From contig NZ_JAJJMP010000001.1 of assembly GCF_020905415.1 (NCBI RefSeq), positions 3,235,501-3,299,500 of the forward strand: a stretch of 64,000 bases of DNA. Reading direction: 5' to 3'. This stretch comes from Myroides oncorhynchi. GTDB taxonomy: Bacteria; Bacteroidota; Bacteroidia; Flavobacteriales; Flavobacteriaceae. Position numbers and translations under genes: made by a program. This document shows, one piece after another, positions 9,082-18,261 of the stretch. Each line of letters starts with the position of its first letter. Positions within the stretch are counted from its first letter, which is position 1. The notes under the pieces were generated by a model. That model was not told the origin of the DNA and ran no database searches. It was given only the letters and a program-made list of their open reading frames with translations.

Positions 9082-10104
9082 ATGAAAATAGCAGCAGAAC
9101 AAATAGCATCAGTATTAGAAGGAGAGATTGTAGGTAATCCTTCAGTCGAGGTTAGTACATTAGCTAAAATAGAAGAGGGAGCAGAGGGGTCTATTTCCTT
9201 TTTAGCTAATCCTAAGTATGTGCATCATATATATACTACTAAGGCCTCAGTGGTAATTGTGAACAATACATTTGAACCAGAACATCCGGTTTCAGCAACT
9301 TTAATTAAAGTAGATGATGCATATAAAGCATTTTCTAAATTATTAGAGTATTATAATCAGGTTAAATTAATGAAATCTGGTATAGAGCAACCTTCTGTTA
9401 TCTCAGAAGGGGTTGAGTATGGAGATGACTTATATTTAGGTAGTTTTTGTTATATAGGGAAAAATGTTAAAATAGGAAATAACGTTAAGATATATCCTAA
9501 CACTTTTGTGGGAGATAATGTGCGTATTGGAGATAATACAGTTTTATTTGCAGGAGTTCGTATTTATTCTGAAACAGTGATTGGATCAGGATGTACTTTT
9601 CATGCAGGAGTTATAGTAGGTTCAGATGGATTTGGATTTGCACCTAATGCAGATGGAACCTTTAACAAAGTTCCACAAATAGGGAATGTAATTATAGAAG
9701 ATAATGTAGAAATAGGAGCAGCATCTACTATAGATAGAGCGACACTAGGTTCTACTGTTATACGAAAAGGCGTTAAATTAGATAACCAAATACAGATTGC
9801 ACATAACGTTGAGATCGGTGAGAATACAGTAATTGCTTCTCAAACAGGAGTTGCTGGTTCTACTAAGATAGGTCGAAATTGTATGATAGGTGGCCAAGTG
9901 GGCATCGTAGGACATTTAACTATAGGTGATAATGTACGTATACAAGCGCAATCAGGAGTGACAAAGAATTTAGAGAATGGTGTAGCGGTACAGGGAAGTC
10001 CTGCATTAGCACATGGTGATTTTTTAAAGTCATATAGCTATTTTAAGAATTTCGGAAAAATAGTGAATGATATAGAATCAATTAAAAAGAAAATAAACGA
10101 ATAG
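9082..10104 (+). CDS. lpxD: UDP-3-O-(3-hydroxyacyl)glucosamine N-acyltransferase
   Basis: LpxD transfers a 3-hydroxyacyl chain from acyl carrier protein to the 2-amino group of UDP-3-O-acylglucosamine, the third step of lipid A synthesis in the cytosol. The protein (340 residues) has the N-terminal uridine-binding domain (about 1-100) and a long left-handed beta-helix of hexapeptide repeats (about 105-310). The catalytic His is in DNQIQIAHNVEIG (H241). It is the first gene of the lipid A cluster, 29 bases before lpxC/fabZ. A second LpxD-like protein is encoded four genes downstream. Confidence 0.95.
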   Translation: MKIAAEQIASVLEGEIVGNPSVEVSTLAKIEEGAEGSISFLANPKYVHHIYTTKASVVIVNNTFEPEHPVSATLIKVDDAYKAFSKLLEYYNQVKLMKSGIEQPSVISEGVEYGDDLYLGSFCYIGKNVKIGNNVKIYPNTFVGDNVRIGDNTVLFAGVRIYSETVIGSGCTFHAGVIVGSDGFGFAPNADGTFNKVPQIGNVIIEDNVEIGAASTIDRATLGSTVIRKGVKLDNQIQIAHNVEIGENTVIASQTGVAGSTKIGRNCMIGGQVGIVGHLTIGDNVRIQAQSGVTKNLENGVAVQGSPALAHGDFLKSYSYFKNFGKIVNDIESIKKKINE

Positions 10105-10133
10105 CCTTTTAGAATATTTAAAGAGATTTAATT

Positions 10134-11528
10134 ATGGTTAAACAAAAAACCATCCAGAATGAGGTAACTCTTAGTGGTGTTGGATTACATACAGGTCAAC
10201 TGGTAACAATGACTTTAAAGCCAGCTCCTATTAATAATGGGTTTACTTTTGTACGTTTGGATTTAGAGGGACATCCAATTATCGAAGCGGATGCTAATTA
10301 TGTTGTAAATACACAACGTGGTACAAACCTTGAGAAAAAAGGAGTTAAAATACAAACAACAGAGCATGTATTAGCTGCTTTTGTAGGGTGTGATTTAGAT
10401 AATGTTATTATCGAATTAAATGCATCTGAGCCACCTATTATGGATGGATCTTCTAAATACTTTGTAGAGGCTGTAGAAAAAGCTGGTATTGTAGAACAGG
10501 AAGCTGAACGTGATGAGTATATCGTAAAAGAAGTTATTTCTTTTGTAGATGAGCAGACGGGAAGTGAAATTATAGTGATGCCATCAGATAGTTATCAAGT
10601 GACAGCTATGGTTGACTTTGGGACTAAAGTATTAGGAACACAAAATGCAACTTTGAAATCAATGTTTGATTTTAAAGAAGAAATATCTGAAGCGCGTACA
10701 TTTAGTTTCTTACATGAACTAGAAGCTTTATTAGCTAATGGTTTAATAAAAGGAGGAGACTTAAATAATGCTATTGTTTATGTAGATAAAGAGATATCTG
10801 CTCAGACAATGGAGCACCTTAAAAAAGCATTTGGTAAAGACGAGATAACAGTTAAGCCAAATGGTGTCTTAGACAACTTAACTTTACACTATCCTAATGA
10901 AGCTGCACGTCACAAATTACTTGATGTAATAGGGGATTTAGCTTTAATCGGTACTAGAATTAGAGGTAAAGTTATTGCCAATAAACCAGGACATTCAGTG
11001 AATACTAATTTCGCTAAGAAGATGTCTAAGATTATCCGTAATGAAAAGCGCAATCAAGTACCATCTTATGATCTGCATGCAGAACCATTAATGGATGTAA
11101 CCAAGATTATGTCTTTCTTACCTCATAGACCACCATTCTTATTAGTGGATAAGATTTTGGAGATGTCTGATAAACATGTAGTAGGGTTGAAGAATGTAAC
11201 AATGAATGAACCTTTCTTCGTTGGACATTTCCCAGGAGCACCAGTTATGCCAGGAGTTCTAATCTGTGAAGCAATGGCTCAAACAGGAGGGATCTTAATC
11301 TTAAGTACAGTACCAGATCCAGAAAATTATTTGACTTATTTCATGAAAATGGATAATGTTAAGTTTAAACACAAGGTAATCCCTGGAGATACATTGGTAT
11401 TTAAGTTAGAATTAATCACTCCTATTAGGAGAGGTATTTGTCATATGCAAGGATATGTATATGCAAACGGAAAATTAGTAGCTGAAGCTGAATTAATGGC
11501 TCAGATTTCAAAAATAACAAATAATTAG
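10134..11528 (+). CDS. lpxC/fabZ: Bifunctional UDP-3-O-acyl-N-acetylglucosamine deacetylase / 3-hydroxyacyl-ACP dehydratase
   Basis: This is the fused LpxC-FabZ found across Bacteroidota. The LpxC part (about 1-315) is the zinc deacetylase that commits UDP-acylglucosamine to lipid A; H78 in TTEHVLAA and H260/D264 in RHKLLDVIGD are the metal-site residues. The FabZ part (about 320-464) dehydrates 3-hydroxyacyl-ACP in fatty acid synthesis; it shows LPHRPPFLLVDKI (H331), GHFPGAPVMPG (catalytic H365) and the catalytic Glu E379 in CEAMAQ. Both active sites look intact. The fusion couples use of the shared 3-hydroxyacyl-ACP pool. Only five bases separate it from lpxA. Confidence 0.96.
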   Translation: MVKQKTIQNEVTLSGVGLHTGQLVTMTLKPAPINNGFTFVRLDLEGHPIIEADANYVVNTQRGTNLEKKGVKIQTTEHVLAAFVGCDLDNVIIELNASEPPIMDGSSKYFVEAVEKAGIVEQEAERDEYIVKEVISFVDEQTGSEIIVMPSDSYQVTAMVDFGTKVLGTQNATLKSMFDFKEEISEARTFSFLHELEALLANGLIKGGDLNNAIVYVDKEISAQTMEHLKKAFGKDEITVKPNGVLDNLTLHYPNEAARHKLLDVIGDLALIGTRIRGKVIANKPGHSVNTNFAKKMSKIIRNEKRNQVPSYDLHAEPLMDVTKIMSFLPHRPPFLLVDKILEMSDKHVVGLKNVTMNEPFFVGHFPGAPVMPGVLICEAMAQTGGILILSTVPDPENYLTYFMKMDNVKFKHKVIPGDTLVFKLELITPIRRGICHMQGYVYANGKLVAEAELMAQISKITNN

Positions 11529-11533
11529 AAGAT

Positions 11534-12319
11534 ATGAATCAGCCTTTAGCATATGTACATCCTGGAGCTAAAATAGCTAGAAATGTTGTTATTGAACCTT
11601 TTACAACAATTCACAATAATGTTGAAATAGGTGAAGGAACATGGATAGGATCAAATGTTACTATCATGGAAGGAGCTCGTATTGGAAAAAATTGTAAGAT
11701 TTTTCCTGGGGCAGTTATTTCAGCAGAGCCACAAGATTTAAAATTTGAAGGAGAAGTCACAACAGTTGAGATCGGAGATAATACTACTATTAGAGAGTGT
11801 GTAACGATCAATAGAGGTACAAAAGATAGATACAAGACTGTTGTAGGAAACAATTGTTTAATTCAAGCATATAGTCATATTGCCCACGATTGTATTGTTG
11901 GTGATAACTGTATTTTTTCAAACTCTAGTACATTGGCAGGTCACGTAACAATAGGTGATTATGTAGTGTTAGCAGGAATGGTAGCAGTACATCAGTTTTG
12001 TACTATAGGTTCTCACTCTTTTGTAACAGGTGGAACTTTAGTTCGTAAAGATGTACCACCATATATTAAAGCAGCTCGTGAGCCTATATCGTATGCTGGT
12101 ATTAATTCGGTTGGTTTAAGAAGAAGAGGATATTCTCCAGAGAAAATTAGAGAAATACAAGAGATCTACCGTATCTTATATCAAAAGAATTATAATACAA
12201 GTCAAGCGCTTGAAATTATAGAGGCAGATATGGAAGCAACTCCAGAAAGGGATGAAGTTTTAATGTTTATCCGTAATTCATCAAGAGGAATTATGAGAGG
12301 ATATACAGGAATATATTAG
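11534..12319 (+). CDS. lpxA: Acyl-ACP--UDP-N-acetylglucosamine O-acyltransferase
   Basis: LpxA catalyses the first lipid A step, O-acylation of UDP-N-acetylglucosamine with 3-hydroxyacyl-ACP. The 261-residue length is standard. Residues 5-190 are hexapeptide repeats of a left-handed beta-helix; the catalytic His is H115 in AYSHIAHDCIVG, and GLRRRGYS (about 196-203) begins the C-terminal helical domain. The gene is tightly placed between lpxC/fabZ and efp (24 bases), so one transcript is likely. Confidence 0.96.
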   Translation: MNQPLAYVHPGAKIARNVVIEPFTTIHNNVEIGEGTWIGSNVTIMEGARIGKNCKIFPGAVISAEPQDLKFEGEVTTVEIGDNTTIRECVTINRGTKDRYKTVVGNNCLIQAYSHIAHDCIVGDNCIFSNSSTLAGHVTIGDYVVLAGMVAVHQFCTIGSHSFVTGGTLVRKDVPPYIKAAREPISYAGINSVGLRRRGYSPEKIREIQEIYRILYQKNYNTSQALEIIEADMEATPERDEVLMFIRNSSRGIMRGYTGIY

Positions 12320-12343
12320 TAATACTAAATACAATTAAAAAGA

Positions 12344-12910
12344 ATGGCAACAACATCTGATATTAGAAACGGTTTATGTATCCAATTTAACAACGATATT
12401 TATAAAATTGTTGAGTTTTTACACGTTAAACCAGGAAAAGGACCTGCATTTGTTAGAACGAAGATGAGAAGTGTTACTAATGGAAGAGTATTAGAGAATA
12501 CATTTTCAGCTGGTCACAAAATTGATACAGTAAGAGTAGAAACACATAAATTTCAATATTTATATCCAGAAGGTGATCAATTTCACTTTATGAATGTAGA
12601 GACTTATGAGCAAATAACTCTTTTAAAAGATACATTAGATGCACCTGAATTATTAAAAGAAGGAGATACAGTAATGGTTCAGATTAATTCTGATACTGAA
12701 TTACCTTTATCAGTAGATATGCCTGCTTCTGTAATCTTAGAAGTTACTTATGCTGAACCAGGAGTAAAAGGAAATACAGCAACAAATGCTACAAAACCTG
12801 CTACAGTGGAAACAGGAGCAACTATCAATGTGCCTTTATTTATCAATGAGGGTGATAAAATTAAGATAGATACATCAAATGGCGCTTATATGGAGCGTAT
12901 TAAGGAGTAA
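12344..12910 (+). CDS. efp: Elongation factor P
   Basis: EF-P (188 residues) binds stalled ribosomes at polyproline stretches and promotes peptide bond formation. The three domains are as expected, with the modifiable loop VKPGKGPAF carrying Lys at 32 and the C-terminal signature in GATINVPLFINEGDKIKIDT. The Lys at the loop tip is present. I see no modification enzyme gene nearby. Its position between lpxA and the second lpxD-like gene is the usual flavobacterial order. Confidence 0.96.
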   Translation: MATTSDIRNGLCIQFNNDIYKIVEFLHVKPGKGPAFVRTKMRSVTNGRVLENTFSAGHKIDTVRVETHKFQYLYPEGDQFHFMNVETYEQITLLKDTLDAPELLKEGDTVMVQINSDTELPLSVDMPASVILEVTYAEPGVKGNTATNATKPATVETGATINVPLFINEGDKIKIDTSNGAYMERIKE

Positions 12911-12932
12911 TCACTTTTTATAAGTAAAGAAG

Positions 12933-13868
12933 ATGCGTTTTGCAAAAACTCAAGATTTACAGACAATAGCAGAGATTATAGGATGTAAATTTATAGGAGA
13001 TTCAAGTTTTCCAGTTTATGGAATGAACGAAATTCACGTTGTTCAAGAAGGTGAAATCGTTTTTGTTGATCATCCTAAATATTATGATAAAGCGTTAAAT
13101 TCTAATGCTACAATCATCTTAATTAATAAAGATGTAGAATGTCCTGAGGGCAAAGCTTTATTGATTTCTGATGATCCATTTAGAGATTTTAATAAGTTAT
13201 CTAAGTTTTTTAACCCTTTTAAACCTGCTACAGAAGTTCGTGCAAAAGATGCTGTTATAGGAGAAGGTACTGTAATACAACCTAATGTTTTCATAGGACA
13301 TAATGTTGTTATAGGAAAAAACTGTGTAATTCATCCGAATGTAGTACTTTATGATGGTACAGTAATAGGAGATAACGTAGTTATTCACGCTGGTGCTATC
13401 TTAGGAGCAGATGCATTCTATTATAAAAAGAGACCAGAGGGATTTGATCCTTTAGTATCATGTGGTAGAGTCGTTATTGAAGATAATGTAGGTATCGGCG
13501 CTTTATGTACTATAGATAGAGGGGTTACAGGAGATACAACTATTAAAGAAGGAGCTAAAATAGATAATCAGGTTCACATTGGACATGATACTGTGGTAGG
13601 CATTCGCTCTTTAATTGCAGCACAATGTGGTATAGCAGGGTGTGTTATAATTGAGGATGAAGTTACACTTTGGGGACAAGTAGGTACCACAAGTGGTATC
13701 ACGATAGGAACTAAAGCTGTTGTTCTAGCACAGTCAGGAGTTTCTAAATCACTAGCTGGAGGTAAGGTTTATTTTGGATATCCTGCAGAGGAGTCTAGAG
13801 ATAAATTAAAACAATTGGCTAGTATTAAAAGAATACCTGAATTGATAGCAAAAACAAAAAATCTATAG
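12933..13868 (+). CDS. Second LpxD-like N-acyltransferase (left-handed beta-helix)
   Basis: This 311-residue protein has the LpxD architecture: an N-terminal domain with [17 protein letters not shown] and hexapeptide repeats from about 100 to 285. The catalytic His position is kept in [13 protein letters not shown] (H218). It differs clearly from lpxD at 9082 and is slightly shorter. Paralogues in this place are common in Flavobacteriaceae; whether it acylates a different sugar nucleotide or only a different chain is unknown. It starts 22 bases after efp. No strong terminator follows; a weak TACTACT/AGTAGTA pairing (13885-13911) has no T-run. Confidence 0.88.
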   Translation: MRFAKTQDLQTIAEIIGCKFIGDSSFPVYGMNEIHVVQEGEIVFVDHPKYYDKALNSNATIILINKDVECPEGKALLISDDPFRDFNKLSKFFNPFKPATEVRAKDAVIGEGTVIQPNVFIGHNVVIGKNCVIHPNVVLYDGTVIGDNVVIHAGAILGADAFYYKKRPEGFDPLVSCGRVVIEDNVGIGALCTIDRGVTGDTTIKEGAKIDNQVHIGHDTVVGIRSLIAAQCGIAGCVIIEDEVTLWGQVGTTSGITIGTKAVVLAQSGVSKSLAGGKVYFGYPAEESRDKLKQLASIKRIPELIAKTKNL

Positions 13869-13991
13869 TCGTAAAGATTATAGTTACTACTGGGTTTACA
13901 GCGAAGTAGTATAAAATGAAAAATGTTATTAATTAATCAATTAAAGTTATTTATAAGAGGGTAAAAAATTTTAATACTAATTAGAATTGTT

Positions 13992-13999
13992 TATTTTTG
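13992..13999 (+). promoter_or_regulatory. Candidate -7 box (TATTTTTG) for sucD
   Basis: TATTTTTG matches TAnnTTTG, 33 bases before the sucD ATG. A -33 TTG is not obvious. It suggests sucD has its own promoter after the lipid A cluster. Confidence 0.4.
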
Positions 14000-14032
14000 T
14001 GTAAGTAAGTTTAAATAAATAAAAACAAGATC

Positions 14033-14905
14033 ATGAGTGTTTTAGTAAATAAAGATTCAAAAATAATCGTTCAAGGATTTACTGGAAGTGAAGGTACTTT
14101 CCATGCTTCGCAAATGATTGAGTACGGAACAAACGTAGTAGGTGGTGTAACTCCAGGAAAAGGAGGATCAACTCACTTAGATCGTCCAGTATTCAACACA
14201 GTTTCAGATGCAGTAGAAAAAGCAGGTGCAGATACTTCTATTATCTTCGTACCACCAGCATTTGCTGCTGATGCTATTATGGAAGCTGCTGATGCAGGGA
14301 TTAAAGTTATCATCTGTATTACAGAAGGTATTCCTGTAGCTGAAATGATCAAAGCTTACGACTACATCAAAGGAAGAGATTGTAGATTAGTTGGGCCTAA
14401 CTGTCCAGGTGTTATCACTCCAGGTGAAGCTAAAGTTGGTATTATGCCAGGTTTCGTATTCAAAAAAGGAACTGTAGGAATTGTTTCTAAATCAGGTACT
14501 TTAACTTATGAAGCTGCAGACCAAGTTGTAAAACAAGGTTTAGGTATTACTACAGCTATCGGAATTGGTGGTGACCCAATCATCGGAACAACAACAAAAG
14601 AAGCTGTTCAATTATTAATGGCAGATCCAGAAACTGAAGCTATCATTATGATTGGTGAAATCGGAGGTCAATTAGAAGCTGATGCTGCTCGTTGGATCAA
14701 AGAAAATGGTAACAAAAAACCTGTTATTGGATTTATCGCTGGAGAAACTGCTCCAAAAGGTAGAACAATGGGGCACGCTGGTGCTATCGTAGGTGGAGCT
14801 GATGATACAGCTGCTGCTAAAAAACGTATTATGGCTGAGTGTGGAATTCACGTAGTTGATTCTCCTGCTGAAATTGGTTTAAAAGTAAAAGAAGTTTTAG
14901 GATAG
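14033..14905 (+). CDS. sucD: Succinyl-CoA synthetase alpha subunit
   Basis: The alpha subunit of the citric acid cycle enzyme that interconverts succinyl-CoA and succinate with nucleotide phosphorylation. The 290-residue protein has the CoA-binding Rossmann fold ([13 protein letters not shown] near residue 13) and the phosphorylated active-site His in GHAGAIVGG (H248). Codon use is richer in C-ending codons than in neighbours, as expected of a highly expressed gene. The beta subunit gene sucC is not in the window, a separation usual in this group. A strong terminator follows. Confidence 0.97.
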   Translation: MSVLVNKDSKIIVQGFTGSEGTFHASQMIEYGTNVVGGVTPGKGGSTHLDRPVFNTVSDAVEKAGADTSIIFVPPAFAADAIMEAADAGIKVIICITEGIPVAEMIKAYDYIKGRDCRLVGPNCPGVITPGEAKVGIMPGFVFKKGTVGIVSKSGTLTYEAADQVVKQGLGITTAIGIGGDPIIGTTTKEAVQLLMADPETEAIIMIGEIGGQLEADAARWIKENGNKKPVIGFIAGETAPKGRTMGHAGAIVGGADDTAAAKKRIMAECGIHVVDSPAEIGLKVKEVLG

Positions 14906-14929
14906 TCAATATTCTAAATATCAAATAAG

Positions 14930-14961
14930 AAAAGGTCTATGCTGATATGCATAGACCTTTT
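14930..14961 (+). terminator. Intrinsic terminator after sucD
   Basis: AAAAGGTCTATGC (14930-14942) and GCATAGACCTTTT (14949-14961) form a perfect 13-bp stem with a 6-base loop and T-rich tail. Confidence 0.9.
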
Positions 14962-15488
14962 CTATTTTATATGAGTTTTAGTAAGCTTTCAAATTTTCAA
15001 TATTCTGGATTATGATTCATTAATTTTTAAATATAGAAAATATAGAGGGTGTGTTTAGTGTCTTAAGCGAGCTATTTTGCTAGTGGGTTTAGTGAGCAAA
15101 GGGAAAAATAGTGTTCTTGATGTAAAGCAAGTTTTATAAATATATGAGGTATACTGTTTGTGTATTGACTTTGAGTCAAGTTATTTCTTAAAAAGAATTT
15201 GCAAATAGGGTGATATATAGAAGTAAGTGCTCTTAAGTTAAGGTTAAAAATTAGAGTATATTATATGTAAACTATTTTATGATTTAGTTTTTGAGGTAAA
15301 ATTTAACATATAAAGTGTTTAAGTAATTAAAATAACTTAATTATTTGTCTTAATAGAAAACTTCTGTATATTGTAATGCGTTTACTACTGAAAGGATTTG
15401 TATTTATTAACTAAACCAAGTAAACTATCAAATATCGAACCCTAACCAAACTATAATAACTATAACAATTGAAAGATTGTTTTATTTC
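14962..15488. other. Gene-free AT-rich gap
   Basis: Between the sucD terminator and the terminator of the opposite-strand lipase gene I find only open frames shorter than 20 codons, no RNA-like GC-rich fold and no repeat. A small RNA cannot be excluded. Confidence 0.5.
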
Positions 15489-15522
15489 AAAAAAGAGACT
15501 CTAATTTTAGAGTCTCTTTTTT
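15489..15522 (-). terminator. Terminator of the lipase gene
   Basis: A perfect 16-bp inverted repeat (15489-15504 and 15507-15522, core AGAGACTCTAA / TTAGAGTCTCT) with A- and T-runs on both sides. Its outer base reaches the TAA of the minus-strand gene (15522-15524). The two-base loop would open to a larger one in RNA. Confidence 0.85.
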
Positions 15523-16613
15523 TATTTGTTTTTTTCAAGTAGATATAGGTATGCAGGAGGTAAATGATGGGTCATTATATTCTCGGGCTTATGAAATTGT
15601 TCTTGATACTTCTTATCGTGTAATCCATCAAGTATAATCGGATTACTACATCTAGCATAATTACTATTAAGACTATAGATTGGTTCTTTAAGTTCTGGAA
15701 GTTGTTTTTGGATAAATTCAAAAACAAATGATCCTAAATATTTATTGTATTTTTTCACACTCTTTTCTGTTGGATTCTTAATAGAATTAAGGATGTTCTT
15801 TGCAAATATTCTTTTAGGCCATGGGACTTTATTCAATGCTTTTTTAACTTGGTGATCTGCCAGTGGGCTTATTTCATTAAAGTCTCTAAAGGTTTGTGTG
15901 GTAGGAGGGAGTTCCGGTACCCAATCTTGTATATTAATAACAGAGTAACTCCAATTGTTAGCTAACTTTTCATATTGATAACTAAAGTATAGATTCCCTG
16001 GTTTAGGTGGAGCTATTGCATAGGTTTTAAATTGTATATCGGCTGGAATTTTGCCATTTATTTGTTGGTTTATAAGATTAGCTGTAATTAAATAGGCTAT
16101 AGCTGCTCCTTGACTATGTCCTGATATTATAAACTCTTTTTTATTAAGCTTTATTAAGCTATCTAGTTTAGGCTGAATATCTTCCATTAGATACAGCGAT
16201 GCTATAGTCCAACCAGCATGTACAGAAGCTCTAGTATCTGGAGATAGGTTATATTTCCTTTTGGTTTGATTATCTAATTGTATCTCTCCTGATGAAGGTA
16301 TCATTGCAGCATAATAGTTAGCTAGCCAGCTGACTCCTTTATTTACAGATCCTCTAATTACTATTTCGTAAACATTATTCTTATCATTAAGATATAATCC
16401 CCACATATTAGTAAGTCCCACTTCTGGTGATTTATAAAGACTCTTGTAGTGCGTTAAAGAATAAAGAGAGTCTACAGGATAAGCTTTTTGTATATCTGAG
16501 GCTAACTGTAAACTATTGTAAATTTCAGTTTTATCTGCAATTGGTTTTAGAGTAGACTGTGCGTATCCGATAGCATTAGAACACAGTAGAAGTAGAAAGA
16601 TTCTTTTAATCAT
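15522..16613 (-). CDS. Secreted class 3 lipase-family hydrolase
   Basis: The 363-residue protein begins with a signal peptide (MIKRIFLLLLCSNAIGYAQS). The nucleophile elbow GHSQG (165-169, Ser167) in EFIISGHSQGAAIAY and the preceding VYEIVIRGSV segment fit the class 3 lipase fold, in which such a strand supplies the oxyanion hole. INIQDWVPELPP probably carries the acid residue and HHLPPAYL the terminal His. Substrate (lipid, ester) cannot be told. It is transcribed alone, divergent from the DUF308 gene, with its own terminator. Confidence 0.85.
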   Translation of the reverse strand: MIKRIFLLLLCSNAIGYAQSTLKPIADKTEIYNSLQLASDIQKAYPVDSLYSLTHYKSLYKSPEVGLTNMWGLYLNDKNNVYEIVIRGSVNKGVSWLANYYAAMIPSSGEIQLDNQTKRKYNLSPDTRASVHAGWTIASLYLMEDIQPKLDSLIKLNKKEFIISGHSQGAAIAYLITANLINQQINGKIPADIQFKTYAIAPPKPGNLYFSYQYEKLANNWSYSVINIQDWVPELPPTTQTFRDFNEISPLADHQVKKALNKVPWPKRIFAKNILNSIKNPTEKSVKKYNKYLGSFVFEFIQKQLPELKEPIYSLNSNYARCSNPIILDGLHDKKYQEQFHKPENIMTHHLPPAYLYLLEKNK

Positions 16614-16732
16614 AGGTGATATATGTATTTTTGAAACTTTAGCAAAGTATAATGTATTTCAAAGTTAATCTTTTAAATTTTTTAATAAGATTTAAAAGTT
16701 ATAAATTAGATATAAACTTTAAAAATAGAAAT

Positions 16733-17377
16733 ATGGGTAATTCTTTTGTAAAGACAGTTAAGAGTAGAGTTAAGAATTGGTATATACCAGTTATTGTAGG
16801 TGTCTTATTTATTATTGGAGGGATATATATGTTCACAACTCCTGTAACTGCTTATGCTTCATTGACATTAATATTTAGTTATATGTTCTTGATATCAGGT
16901 GTTTTTGAAATCATATTTGCCTTCTCAAATCACGATCAACTAGATGGGTGGGGATGGCTTTTGTTTTCGGGAATTATTGATATCGTATTAGGTACTATAT
17001 TAATAGGTACACCTACGCTTTCAGCTGTTGTATTACCAATATATGTAGGTTTTGGACTAATGTTTAGATCAATCCGTGGTATGGGAACAGCATTTGATTT
17101 GAAGAATTACGGTGTTAGATCATGGACTAGTTTATTTGTATTTGCACTTTTAGGACTAGTGTTTTCATTCTGTATGTTGTGGAATTTAGAGTTTGGAGCT
17201 TTCACAATAGTATATTGGACAGCATTTTCATTTATATTATTAGGAGTATATAGTACATTGTTTGGATTCTTTTTAAGAAGAATCAAAAAGTACGAAGGAA
17301 AAGTAGATCAAGACTTACTAGATCGTTATGAGCAAGTAAAAGAAGAGGTGCGTAAAAAGCTACATGACGAAGACTAA
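16733..17377 (+). CDS. DUF308/HdeD-family membrane protein
   Basis: The 214-residue protein has six hydrophobic segments in three similar pairs (IPVIVGVLFIIGGIYMF, LTLIFSYMFLISGVFEIIFAF, GWLLFSGIIDIVLGTILIG and so on), the pattern of HdeD/DUF308 proteins of the inner membrane. HdeD is linked to acid resistance in E. coli; the role here is unknown. The frame is open from ATG 16652, but ATG 16733 (MGNSFVKTVKS) is preferred because the family starts just before the first membrane helix and the upstream stretch is Lys/Asn-rich, untypical text. A charged tail (YEGKVDQDLL...) ends the protein. Confidence 0.85.
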   Translation: MGNSFVKTVKSRVKNWYIPVIVGVLFIIGGIYMFTTPVTAYASLTLIFSYMFLISGVFEIIFAFSNHDQLDGWGWLLFSGIIDIVLGTILIGTPTLSAVVLPIYVGFGLMFRSIRGMGTAFDLKNYGVRSWTSLFVFALLGLVFSFCMLWNLEFGAFTIVYWTAFSFILLGVYSTLFGFFLRRIKKYEGKVDQDLLDRYEQVKEEVRKKLHDED

Positions 17378-17439
17378 ATGTTTTCTTAAAATAAATTTTA
17401 AGTAGAAAATATTTTATACTTTGCACAGAACTAAATAAA

Positions 17440-18051
17440 ATGATTATGAAAAAAATTGCAATGTTATTCGCTTTTGTAGCTAGTTCACTTTTAATAGCTG
17501 GATGTGAGGGATCTACTGGTCCACAAGGACCTCCAGGGCAAACAATGTATCCTTTTGTTGAAGATATAAGAGTTTCTTTTGATACGAATCTAAATAGCTT
17601 TAGCCAAACCTATACACATAAGAATAACCCTAAAGTAAAAGTATATGATGGGGATGTAGTGTTGGTTTTTGTAATGGATGGAAATACTAAAGATGGTTTA
17701 CCTATTTGGGCTCCATTACCTAAACGTTTCTTTGTAGATGTAAAAGAAGGGGAAGTTAAAATAGAAAAAGAGTTAGAATACAGTTATACATTTTCACGTT
17801 ATGATGTAGAGATTGATGCTAAAGCAAATGCTGCATTAGGAAACTTTAATGGAGACGGAAAAGATCATCCAGGTTTTCTTAAAAATATGATCTTTAGATT
17901 AGTGTATATACCTGGTAATGATCCTGTAGTTAGTACAAAATCTGTTAAAACTAATAATGATACTAAGAAAAGTGGTAATACTACACTATCATATGAAGAG
18001 GCTGTACGTAAATATAACCTAGAAGATGTGAAAGTAGTTAAGAATTACTAG
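17440..18051 (+). CDS. Lipoprotein with short collagen-like motif
   Basis: The 203-residue protein has a lipoprotein signal (SLLIAGC, Cys about 22) followed by EGSTGPQGPPGQT, a short Gly-Pro-rich linker resembling one collagen-like turn. The remainder is soluble with many beta-prone segments and no motif I recognise; similar small lipoproteins with a GPQGPPG linker are frequent in Bacteroidota. Start may be ATG 17440 or ATG 17446 (MKKIAMLFAFVASS). It probably sits on the outer membrane or in the periplasm; function unknown. A terminator follows 23 bases after the stop. Confidence 0.8.
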   Translation: MIMKKIAMLFAFVASSLLIAGCEGSTGPQGPPGQTMYPFVEDIRVSFDTNLNSFSQTYTHKNNPKVKVYDGDVVLVFVMDGNTKDGLPIWAPLPKRFFVDVKEGEVKIEKELEYSYTFSRYDVEIDAKANAALGNFNGDGKDHPGFLKNMIFRLVYIPGNDPVVSTKSVKTNNDTKKSGNTTLSYEEAVRKYNLEDVKVVKNY

Positions 18052-18074
18052 TAGTATATTGATAATATAGAACA

Positions 18075-18106
18075 AGGGGTAGGAGCGCAAGTTTCTACCC
18101 TTTTTT
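18075..18106 (+). terminator. Intrinsic terminator after the lipoprotein gene
   Basis: GGGTAG (18077-18082) pairs with CTACCC (18095-18100), followed by TTTTTT. Confidence 0.85.
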
Positions 18107-18192
18107 ATTGGCTTAGGGGTAATGTGTAGAGGGGTATGGATACTTTTTGTATTGTTTTTAAAATAATATGCAAAAAATATAGGGGGTATGCA

Positions 18193-18221
18193 TTGTTTTT
18201 AATCACTTTTATTTAAATTTG
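18193..18221 (+). promoter_or_regulatory. glnN promoter (TTG-N18-TAAATTTG)
   Basis: TTG (18193-18195) and TAAATTTG (18214-18221) are spaced 18 bases apart, matching the flavobacterial TTG/TAnnTTTG consensus. Transcription would start near 18228, giving a leader of about 34 bases to the glnN ATG. Confidence 0.6.
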
Positions 18222-18261
18222 TACTCATAAAACAGGGGGTGACCTCTTAAAACTATTAATT

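Noticed and set aside
14962..15488. Small gene or RNA in the gap after sucD
   Set aside because: Only frames of fewer than 20 codons without coding character and no stable fold seen.
16652..16732. Longer start of the DUF308 protein
   Set aside because: The extra 27 residues are Lys/Asn-rich and precede the normal family start; ATG 16733 is better.
17515..17540. Collagen-like protein
   Set aside because: Only GPQGPPG is present, far too short for a triple helix.
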